Source of the DNA: an uncultured Clostridium sp.
GTDB taxonomy: Bacteria; Bacillota; Clostridia; Lachnospirales; Lachnospiraceae
Direction: 5' to 3'
NCBI GenBank assembly: GCA_900540335.1
Contig: UQFC01000039.1
Location: 1-23,522 of the forward strand
DNA length: 23,522 bases
Each line of letters begins with the position of its first letter. Position 1 is the stretch's first letter. The notes under the pieces are model-generated. The model was not told where the DNA came from. It saw nothing but the letters and a program-made list of their open reading frames with translations, and did not search any database. A program made the position numbers and the translations under genes. Positions 14,670 through 21,892 of this stretch are shown one piece after another.

Positions 14670-14698
14670 ATTTTACCATAATTCCGGAATCGTGAAAA
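14670..14698 (-). promoter_or_regulatory. Promoter of the OGG1-type glycosylase gene
   Basis: On the minus strand TTTTCA (14693-14698) and TAAAAT (14670-14675) are 17 bases apart, about 40 bases before the start codon. The rest of 14629-14768 shows no gene and no clear terminator for the transporter upstream. Confidence 0.55.
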
Positions 14699-14768
14699 TA
14701 TCTTCTTTCCCCGGCTGCTTCCCGTCCCTATACGATACAGTCGGTTCAAGGGGTTTTCTTTCGCAAAA

Positions 14769-16136
14769 CTACATCATTTCCCTCTCTTCTCTTAATGTCT
14801 GATTCGCTTTTTCCACATTCAGCTTCAGCAGTACGAAAGTAATGAAAAGATTGAATATCATAGGAAGCCACAAATACATGACATGGAGCATATTCACGCA
14901 GGATGCGCTCTGCTCTGCAGCATTCTGAACATATCCGCTGGCTGCAAGCATCCAGCCTGCAATCGCTGTTCCAATACCGCCTCCGACTTTTGTTCCGAAA
15001 GATGTACAGGAATACATGGTTCCGTCAATTTTTTTGCCGGTTGTAAGTTTTGTGTATTCAGAAGCTGTGGCAATCAGAGCATTCATATCTCCCTGAAGAG
15101 GGCTCATTCCAAATGCCGCAATCGCTGTACATGCAAGCATAAGCGGAATATTTCTCATATATGCGGCAGCAATAACGCCGAAACGGCCAGCAGTGCCAAT
15201 TACATATCCTGCAATATTTAACTTATACATTCCATGACACTTTTTTACTAATGCCGGCGTAATCAAAAGCCCGATAATCATAGGAATATTTACCGCCCAG
15301 GAGAAGGTTCCAAATAAACCTTCGTCTTTAAACACATACTTCATAAAGTAAATACCCATTCCAAGTGTTGCGGAATATAACTGCATTAAAAGATATGCGC
15401 CGCAAATCATAAGGAAATACTTATTACGCACAAGAATCCTGAATGCATCCATCAGATTGTATTTTTCTTCCTGTTCATCCTCTTTCTTTCCTTCAGCAAG
15501 CTCTTCCTCCGAAAGTTCATGAACAGACAGGACAGAAAGTGTATTCGATATGACACCAATTACTGTGTAAATTATTGCAACTGTTCTCCAGGCGGCTGCA
15601 CCGCCGCCAAGTTTCGCAACAAAACCAACGGTAATCGCCTGAATCAACATACTTGTGCCGAACGCAAACATGAAACGGATCGATCCCATCTGAACACGCT
15701 CATGGTTATTTTTTGTAATAAGCGCTGTAAGTGATGAATAGGCAATGTTATTTGCTGTATAAAAGCCTGCATTAAGTACAGTGTATGCAATAAAAAACCA
15801 GGCATACTGTGCTGTCTGTCCCATATCAACCGGAATACAGAAAATTGCAATTAAGCAAAGAGCACATCCGAAATATCCGTAAAACATCCAGGGTCTGGCC
15901 TTGCCCATCTTGGTATGTGTCTTATCAATCAATGATCCAAAGAAAATATCACTGATACCATCAAAGAATTTTGAAACAAAAATCAATGTTCCGACGATAC
16001 CTGCATTTAATCCGATGGTATCCGTTAAAAATACCATTACGAATGCAGAAAGCAATGCGTACACAACATTCCCGGCAATATCGCCAGAACCATATCCTAC
16101 TTTGTTATACCATTTTAAATATTTTTTATCTTCCAT
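14769..16136 (-). CDS. GPH-family sugar:cation symporter (probable galactoside uptake)
   Basis: This 455-aa transporter of the glycoside-pentoside-hexuronide family (MelB/LacS-like, MFS fold) has about twelve membrane helices. It begins with the family pattern KVGYGSGDIAGNVVY and has the loop SKFFDGISDIFFGSLIDKT with the cation-site Asp residues. RPWMFYGYFG follows at the end of the first loop. A charged central loop (EELAEGKKEDEQEEKYN) separates the halves. There is no C-terminal EIIA domain as in LacS. The ATG has AAGGAG upstream. It follows the beta-galactosidase gene by 82 bases on the same strand, so its substrate is most likely a beta-galactoside imported whole. Confidence 0.92.
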   Translation of the reverse strand: MEDKKYLKWYNKVGYGSGDIAGNVVYALLSAFVMVFLTDTIGLNAGIVGTLIFVSKFFDGISDIFFGSLIDKTHTKMGKARPWMFYGYFGCALCLIAIFCIPVDMGQTAQYAWFFIAYTVLNAGFYTANNIAYSSLTALITKNNHERVQMGSIRFMFAFGTSMLIQAITVGFVAKLGGGAAAWRTVAIIYTVIGVISNTLSVLSVHELSEEELAEGKKEDEQEEKYNLMDAFRILVRNKYFLMICGAYLLMQLYSATLGMGIYFMKYVFKDEGLFGTFSWAVNIPMIIGLLITPALVKKCHGMYKLNIAGYVIGTAGRFGVIAAAYMRNIPLMLACTAIAAFGMSPLQGDMNALIATASEYTKLTTGKKIDGTMYSCTSFGTKVGGGIGTAIAGWMLAASGYVQNAAEQSASCVNMLHVMYLWLPMIFNLFITFVLLKLNVEKANQTLREEREMM

Positions 16137-16218
16137 AAGAATCGCTCCTTCTCATCTAAACCGCGTTACCCCCGCATGTCCCCAAACATTTAGAGTCGTT
16201 TATCTTGTTTTTTATAGG

Positions 16219-19200
16219 TTACTTTTTCCCCTTAACAAATGGAACCAGTTTGAATCCAAACTCGAATTCCGTATCATTAAACCGATAGGCATCCATTACA
16301 ACAGGGCCGCAGCTGTTGGAACCTATTCCGTTCAATGCATAATCAATGCACAGCACTGTACTGTCAGACCTGACAAGTTCATAATTATGCTTTGCATGTT
16401 CCAGTTCCTCCTGTGTATAAACAGAAGCATTAAAGGAAAACGGCTTTTCTGATGCCGCGGCAAGACCAAACTGATCATTTGCAATCTCTGCATAGTCACA
16501 ATCATAATGGCTTCCGTTTTCCTGCGGCTTAATATAGTCCTCATGCAGCTCGTCAACCCTTGCACGATATAATCCGTGACTGGATGCTCTATGCTTATCC
16601 CGGTAGCTCTCGTAAGGGCCCATACCGTAATACGAAACATTCTCCAGCCTGTTATTTAAGAACAAACGCACACCGAATCTCGGCAAATCAGGGAATTCAT
16701 CATCTTTCTTTATACTCATGGATGATGTAATTCCTCCGTTTCCGTCAATACTCCAGACAATCCCGATGTCCATCATTTTCTGCACCGCAGCAGCCCCCAT
16801 CGATGCGGATACTCTAATCTCAACAGATTTCTTATTTTTATAAACAACAGTCTCGTAGGCTCTGACACAGGCATCATCATAACGAGCCTTCTTCCATTCG
16901 AGTTTTGCATACATATCATTATCCGTAGGCGCTCTCCATATATTTACTTCCATCGGATGATTGAAATATTCTCTTCCGGCATAGCAAAGACTTGTAAACA
17001 TTCCATTTTTCTTTGAATATGTATAGCTGAATGCCTGCCCTTTAATCACAACCTGGCTGTCCGTTTCAACTACATCCATTTCCTTTTCTTCCTTTGCCTG
17101 CTCAAGCCACTTCACTGCCGTCTGATTTTTGCCATCTTCATTTTCAACAGGCACCTCATCAAAACCAAGTATATGTCCGGCAGGAATAAGAGCCGTCTCC
17201 TTCTTTTGCCTGTAAATAACCTTGAGATATACTCTTCCTTTTGCAGGAATCTTAATATTTAGATCCACAGTCTCTTCTCCATGCGGAGCAATTGATACAG
17301 CCTCAATATTGCCGCTGTCAACCTTTATTCCATCTACTGTCACCTCATAACCGATATCGGCAAAATCCTTCAAGTCATCAAAATCCATGTAGTTATGAAG
17401 AGTTAATTTTCCATTCCTGCAATCGTATGAAACCACTCTTGCCGGGCGATACACATTTTTATATTCAAGAAGTGCTGTATGAGGTCTTCTGTCAGGATAT
17501 ACAAGTCCGTCCATACAGAAATTTCCATCATTTATCTTCTCGCCATGATCGCCGCCATACCAGTAAATTGTTTTTCCGTTTTCAGCCACACCCTTGTTTA
17601 TTGCGTGATCACACCATTCCCAGACAAAGCCTCCACACAGAATGTCATGCTTCTGGATAAGCTGAAAGTAGTCCTCAAAATCTCCCGGCCCATTTCCCAT
17701 GCTGTGACAATATTCAACCAGTAAAAACGGCTTGCCTGCATCCTTTTCCAGAAACTCATAGATCTCGTCAAAAGCGGGATACATTCTGCTGTAGATATCC
17801 AAATCCTCATAATTGTATGTTACATCATAATTTCTGTATCTGGCACTTTCATACTGTGTTATTCTGCCCGGATCAAATGCCTTTGTCCACCGAAGCGCCT
17901 TTTCAAAATTACATCCGTATGCGCTCTCATTTCCCATTGACCATATAACAATACTCGGTCTGTTTTTGTCTCTTTCAACCATTAATTTTACACGGTCCAA
18001 AATCGCCTTCTCCCATGCCGGGTCATCAGCAATCTTCTCGTTCCAACGCTTGAATCGATTATAATCAGTATCTTCTTTTCTATAGAGTAAGAAAGGTCCG
18101 TGCGCCTCAATATCAGCTTCGTCAATAACCATAAACCCATATTTATCACACAGCTGATAAAAATAAGGTGCATTTGGATAATGGCTGCTTCTGATGGAAT
18201 TGAAGTTATGCTGCTTCATCATTGTAAGATCTGTTAAAATCTGTTCCATGCTTGTTACAAAGCCTGTAACCGGATCCGAATCATGACGGTTCACACCTCT
18301 GAACTTAATATTCTGCCCGTTAAAATAAATAACCTTATCTATAATCTCAATTGTTCTGAATCCAACGTATTCAACGATTGTCTCCATCTCTGTTTCAAGA
18401 ACCAGTGTATAAAGGTATGGAGCTTCCGTATTCCAGAGAACCGGATTTTCAACCTCTAATACAAGTGTTCCTTCTTCCGTGATTTCTTCTTCACATACAA
18501 GGTTTCCTTCCTGATCTTCTAAAACAACCCTTACCTCTGTTTTCTCTGTCAGCTTCACATCAAGAGAGACCTCTGCTTTGTTCTCCTTAACCTTTGTACT
18601 TACACGATAGTCACTAATCGCCTTTTCAGGTCTCTGAAGAAGATAGACATCTCTAAAGATACCAGTCATGCGGAATTTATCCTGGTCTTCCAGGTAAGAA
18701 CCATCACACCACTTCAGCACAAGAACTGCTATCTTGTTTTTGCCCTCTTTGATTATCTCTGTAACATCAAATTCACTTGTGGCATGAGGAACCTGACTGT
18801 ATCCCGCATACGTTCCATTCAGCCATACATAAAAGCAGCTGTCCACACCTTCAAAATTGAGAAATACTTTCGGAGCTTTCTTGCATTTCTCATATGTAAA
18901 CTCATAAACATACTCGCCGCAGGGAATATCCTGTGGTACAAAAGGCGGATCAAACGGGAACGGATATCTGATATTCGTGTACTGATGATTATCATATCCA
19001 TCCATCTGCCATATCCCCGGAACCTTTGTGTCAGCAAAATCCTCTGTACAAAATTCCTCTTCATAAAAAGCTTCTGTCACATCATAAATACTTTCAAAAT
19101 ACTTAAACTTCCAGATTCCGTTCAAGAACTGAATTCTGTCTGAATGTTCTCTGTGCTCTACCAGATCATCCATTCTCTTTGATGCAGGAATGTAATATGC

Positions 19201-19263
19201 TCTGGCCGGCATAGTGTTTTCATGCAGTATGGAAAGATTTTCATAATATCTTGGCACCAGCAT
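16219..19263 (-). CDS. Beta-galactosidase, glycoside hydrolase family 2 (LacZ type)
   Basis: This 1014-aa cytosolic enzyme cleaves terminal beta-galactose, for example from lactose. The N-terminal sugar-binding domain (about 40-215) is followed by Ig-like domains. The TIM barrel contains RGVNRHDSDP (about 323-332), the acid/base Glu446 in IWSMGNESAYG, and the nucleophile Glu517 in LLVEYCHSMGNGPGDFEDYF. A C-terminal beta-galactosidase small-chain domain ends the protein. Its length matches E. coli LacZ (1024 aa). Start: ATG at 19261-19263, eight bases after AAAGGAGG. A 27-residue upstream extension without a ribosome site was rejected. It is the first gene of a two-gene operon with a GPH symporter, divergent from an AraC regulator. 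Confidence 0.95.
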   Translation of the reverse strand: MLVPRYYENLSILHENTMPARAYYIPASKRMDDLVEHREHSDRIQFLNGIWKFKYFESIYDVTEAFYEEEFCTEDFADTKVPGIWQMDGYDNHQYTNIRYPFPFDPPFVPQDIPCGEYVYEFTYEKCKKAPKVFLNFEGVDSCFYVWLNGTYAGYSQVPHATSEFDVTEIIKEGKNKIAVLVLKWCDGSYLEDQDKFRMTGIFRDVYLLQRPEKAISDYRVSTKVKENKAEVSLDVKLTEKTEVRVVLEDQEGNLVCEEEITEEGTLVLEVENPVLWNTEAPYLYTLVLETEMETIVEYVGFRTIEIIDKVIYFNGQNIKFRGVNRHDSDPVTGFVTSMEQILTDLTMMKQHNFNSIRSSHYPNAPYFYQLCDKYGFMVIDEADIEAHGPFLLYRKEDTDYNRFKRWNEKIADDPAWEKAILDRVKLMVERDKNRPSIVIWSMGNESAYGCNFEKALRWTKAFDPGRITQYESARYRNYDVTYNYEDLDIYSRMYPAFDEIYEFLEKDAGKPFLLVEYCHSMGNGPGDFEDYFQLIQKHDILCGGFVWEWCDHAINKGVAENGKTIYWYGGDHGEKINDGNFCMDGLVYPDRRPHTALLEYKNVYRPARVVSYDCRNGKLTLHNYMDFDDLKDFADIGYEVTVDGIKVDSGNIEAVSIAPHGEETVDLNIKIPAKGRVYLKVIYRQKKETALIPAGHILGFDEVPVENEDGKNQTAVKWLEQAKEEKEMDVVETDSQVVIKGQAFSYTYSKKNGMFTSLCYAGREYFNHPMEVNIWRAPTDNDMYAKLEWKKARYDDACVRAYETVVYKNKKSVEIRVSASMGAAAVQKMMDIGIVWSIDGNGGITSSMSIKKDDEFPDLPRFGVRLFLNNRLENVSYYGMGPYESYRDKHRASSHGLYRARVDELHEDYIKPQENGSHYDCDYAEIANDQFGLAAASEKPFSFNASVYTQEELEHAKHNYELVRSDSTVLCIDYALNGIGSNSCGPVVMDAYRFNDTEFEFGFKLVPFVKGKK

Positions 19264-19278
19264 CTTGCAGCCTCCTTT

Positions 19279-19289
19279 AAAACATGCAC
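19279..19289. repeat. 11-bp direct repeat, copy 1 (near the beta-galactosidase ribosome site)
   Basis: AAAACATGCAC is directly upstream of the beta-galactosidase ribosome binding site. An identical copy is 132 bases to the right. Direct repeats are the usual form of AraC-family binding sites. Confidence 0.5.
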
Positions 19290-19366
19290 GTTTTTTCGTA
19301 TTTTTTCTGTTTTGATCCCCACTGGGCAATCCCTTGTTTTTCATCGATGTCTTTATTTATAATGAT

Positions 19367-19395
19367 ATTATATGAATTCTTACCATTTGAGTCCA
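19367..19395 (-). promoter_or_regulatory. Probable promoter of the beta-galactosidase operon
   Basis: On the minus strand a perfect TATAAT (19367-19372) is 17 bases from a weak -35 box TGGACT (19390-19395). A weak -35 fits a promoter that needs an activator. The leader would be about 100 bases. Confidence 0.65.
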
Positions 19396-19404
19396 TAAAC
19401 TCAA
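19387..19404. promoter_or_regulatory. Inverted repeat TTGAGT-N6-ACTCAA between the divergent sugar genes
   Basis: Perfect 6-bp arms (19387-19392 and 19399-19404) cover the -35 box of the beta-galactosidase promoter and lie just before the -35 box of the AraC promoter. This is a good position for a site that controls both directions. Confidence 0.55.
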
Positions 19405-19405
19405 T

Positions 19406-19434
19406 TAGACAAAACATGCACAAAATGATACAAT
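19406..19434 (+). promoter_or_regulatory. Promoter of the AraC regulator gene
   Basis: TAGACA (19406-19411) and TACAAT (19429-19434) are separated by 17 bases. The spacer contains the second copy of the 11-bp direct repeat, so the regulator may repress itself. Confidence 0.7.
19411..19421. repeat. 11-bp direct repeat, copy 2 (inside the AraC promoter)
   Basis: AAAACATGCAC here is identical to 19279-19289 and lies between the -35 and -10 boxes of the regulator promoter. Confidence 0.5.
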
Positions 19435-19462
19435 ATATAAAAACCATCAAAGGAGCATCCCT

Positions 19463-20329
19463 ATGTATATCAATTCTGGTTATTATCATAACTCCCACCA
19501 GGATTTTAAAGATAAATCAAAACCGCTTGTTGTAGGAAGCTGCGGCAACTATAGAGTTTTATCCCATCCCAAAATGCCTACCTATCGTCCCAGAGGAAGA
19601 CTTGACTATCAAATCATATATATCGCTTCCGGGAAAGCACATTTTCATTTTGATAATGCAGAAAATGAGACCATTATCCCTGCCGGAAACATGGTTCTAT
19701 ACAGGCCGAAGGAATTTCAAAAATATGAATATTACGGCAAAGATAAAACAGAGGTATTCTGGATCCATTTTACCGGAAGTGACGCAAAAATGATTTTAAG
19801 GAAATATGGCATTAAAGATGATATGAGAACCTTCTTTGTCGGTTCTTCAATAGAATACGAAAGAATATTCAAGAAAATAATTTCCGAGCTGCAGCGATGT
19901 CAGACCAGCTATGAAGAATTAATTGCCATGCTTCTTCGTCAATTGCTCATTACCATCAACAGGCAGTTATCAAAAGAACAAATCCTGAAAAACGAATATC
20001 TTGACAATGAAATGGACCTGGCCACACAATATTTTAATGACAATTACAATACTGAAATCAGCATTGAGGAATATGCGCTGTCACGAGGAATGAGCGTCAG
20101 CTGGTTTATACGGAATTTCAAAGAATATACCGGTACAACTCCGATGCAGTATATTGTTTCAACAAGAGTAACCAATGCACAAACCCTTCTGGAAATCACA
20201 ACTTATTCTGTAACTGAAATAGGAAGAATTGTCGGATATGATAACCCGCTGTATTTCAGCCGCATTTTCCACAAGCAAAAAGGTATTTCTCCCAGCAACT
20301 ACAGAAAACAGCTTGATCATGATTCATAA
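19463..20329 (+). CDS. AraC-family regulator of the beta-galactosidase locus
   Basis: This 288-aa regulator has an N-terminal AraC_binding cupin (GRLDYQIIYIASGKAHFHFD, about 45-64, and IIPAGNMVLYRPKEFQKYEY). A C-terminal double helix-turn-helix follows at about 185-282. Its parts are ISIEEYALSRGMSVSWFIRNFKE (first) and SVTEIGRIVGYDNPLYFSRIFHK (second). It most likely binds a galactoside or metabolite and activates the divergent beta-galactosidase/GPH operon, as in MsmR/LacR-type AraC regulators. The ATG has AAAGGAG seven bases upstream. It is a single gene ending at a terminator. The inducer is inferred only from the neighbouring genes. Confidence 0.93.
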   Translation: MYINSGYYHNSHQDFKDKSKPLVVGSCGNYRVLSHPKMPTYRPRGRLDYQIIYIASGKAHFHFDNAENETIIPAGNMVLYRPKEFQKYEYYGKDKTEVFWIHFTGSDAKMILRKYGIKDDMRTFFVGSSIEYERIFKKIISELQRCQTSYEELIAMLLRQLLITINRQLSKEQILKNEYLDNEMDLATQYFNDNYNTEISIEEYALSRGMSVSWFIRNFKEYTGTTPMQYIVSTRVTNAQTLLEITTYSVTEIGRIVGYDNPLYFSRIFHKQKGISPSNYRKQLDHDS

Positions 20330-20331
20330 AC

Positions 20332-20370
20332 AAAAAGGAAAGACCCGATTGATTCAGGTCTCTCCTTTTT
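20332..20370. terminator. Bidirectional terminator between the AraC gene and gltD
   Basis: AAAAAGGAAAGACC (20332-20345) pairs with GGTCTCTCCTTTTT (20357-20370) with one A-C mismatch. It gives a run of five T in both directions. It can end the rightward regulator and the leftward gltBD operon. Confidence 0.85.
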
Positions 20371-20394
20371 CAAATATAATCTGCGCCAATCCGT

Positions 20395-21882
20395 TTACGC
20401 CAGATTCGTATATCCCATCAAATGACAGTCAATCTGTCTGGCAGCCTCACGGCCTTCGCGGATTGCCCATACCACCAGGGACTGTCCCCGGTGCATGTCT
20501 CCGGCAGTAAAAATATTCTCTGCCGTTGTCGCATAGCTTCCCGCCCCGGTTTCCACATTGGTGCGGTCATTTAAGTCCACTCCGAAGGCCTCTGCCACAT
20601 AGCTCTGAGCCCCCAGAAATCCGGCGGCAATCAGTACCAGATCCGCGGCAATTTCCCTCTCGCTGCCCTCTACCGGCACCATGGAAAACCGCCCTGTCTC
20701 CGGATCCTTCCTGGACTCAAGAGAAATAAGAACTGCCCGGCAGACCTTTCCGCTCTCATCCTTGATAAATTCTTTTACTGTGGTCTGGTATACCCGCGGA
20801 TCCTTTCCGAAAACCGCAGCAGCTTCCTCCTGGCCATAATCCGTTTTGCATACTCTGGGCCACTCCGGCCAGGTATTGTCGTCTGCCCGTTTATCCGGCA
20901 GCTTCGGCATCATTTCCAGCTGAATCACTGAGGCGCAGCCATGGCGGACAGCTGTTCCCACACAGTCATTTCCTGTATCTCCGCCTCCGATTACAAGAAC
21001 ATTTTTATCCTTTGCCGAAATATAGGATCCATCCTCCATACCGGAATTCAGAAGGCTCTTTGTTGTGGATTTTAAAAAGTCTACAGCAAAATAAATCCCT
21101 TCTGCATCTCTTCCCGGAACCTGAATATCTCTGGGATTAGAAGCCCCGCAGGCCAGAACCACACAGTCAAAATCCCTCTTCAGGCGGCTGGCCTTGTAAC
21201 CGTTTCCTACATCTGCTCCTGTTACAAAAGAAACGCCTTCCTCCCTCATCACCTGAATTTTCCGGTCAATAATATGCTTTTCCAGCTTCATATTGGGAAT
21301 TCCGTACATGAGAAGACCGCCAATGCGATCGTCCCGCTCAAAAACAGTAACATTGTGGCCTCTCTTATTCAGCTGATCTGCCGCCGCCAGTCCGGCCGGA
21401 CCGGAGCCTACTACAGCTATCTTTTTGCCGGTCCGGATTCTCGGCGGACGAGGACCTGCCTTTCCTGTCTCATAGGCTTTCTCAATAATCGCCCGCTCAT
21501 TTTCCTTAATGGAAACCGGATCCCCGTTCAGGCCGCAGGTACAGGCCGCCTCGCAGGGCGCAGGACATACCCGGCTGGTAAATTCCGGAAAGCTGTTCGT
21601 TTTTTTCAGACGGTTATAGGCCTGGGACCAGTTTCCGGAATACACCAGATCATTCCATTCCGGAATCAGATTGTTTAAAGGACATCCGGAAACCATCCCT
21701 CCAATCATCATGCCGGACTGGCAGAAGGGAACGCCGCACTCCATGCAGCGTGCTCCCTGTTTTTTCTGCTGTTCCTCTGTCAGAGGAGTATGAAACTCAT
21801 TAAAATGCCGGATGCGGCTCAGAGGCTCCTGTGCTTTGCCGGTCTTTCTCTCGTATTCTAAAAATCCTGTTGGCTTTCCCAT
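20395..21882 (-). CDS. gltD: Glutamate synthase (NADPH) small subunit
   Basis: This 495-aa subunit supplies electrons from NADPH to the large subunit for making glutamate from glutamine and 2-oxoglutarate. An N-terminal Fe-S domain has cysteines 46, 49, 54, 67 (RCMECGVPFCQSG, GCPLNN) and a second group CPAPCEAACTCG (106-116). The FAD-binding VVGSGPAGLAAADQL and the NADPH-binding VIGGGDTGND (about 297-306) follow. The C-terminal GDMHRGQSLVVWAIREGREA closes the flavin site. I chose the ATG at 21880-21882 because GAGGAGG lies just before it. A longer frame of 29 residues overlaps gltB. It begins 10 bases after the gltB stop, so they are cotranscribed. Confidence 0.96.
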   Translation of the reverse strand: MGKPTGFLEYERKTGKAQEPLSRIRHFNEFHTPLTEEQQKKQGARCMECGVPFCQSGMMIGGMVSGCPLNNLIPEWNDLVYSGNWSQAYNRLKKTNSFPEFTSRVCPAPCEAACTCGLNGDPVSIKENERAIIEKAYETGKAGPRPPRIRTGKKIAVVGSGPAGLAAADQLNKRGHNVTVFERDDRIGGLLMYGIPNMKLEKHIIDRKIQVMREEGVSFVTGADVGNGYKASRLKRDFDCVVLACGASNPRDIQVPGRDAEGIYFAVDFLKSTTKSLLNSGMEDGSYISAKDKNVLVIGGGDTGNDCVGTAVRHGCASVIQLEMMPKLPDKRADDNTWPEWPRVCKTDYGQEEAAAVFGKDPRVYQTTVKEFIKDESGKVCRAVLISLESRKDPETGRFSMVPVEGSEREIAADLVLIAAGFLGAQSYVAEAFGVDLNDRTNVETGAGSYATTAENIFTAGDMHRGQSLVVWAIREGREAARQIDCHLMGYTNLA

Positions 21883-21892
21883 GGCTTCCTCC

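Noticed and set aside
19264..19344. 27-residue N-terminal extension of the beta-galactosidase
   Set aside because: No ribosome site precedes the upstream ATG, while AAAGGAGG lies at ideal distance before the ATG at 19263 and the family alignment starts there.
19284..19535. 83-codon hydrophobic rightward frame in the sugar control region
   Set aside because: It overlaps both promoters and the AraC start, and lacks a ribosome site in its own direction.
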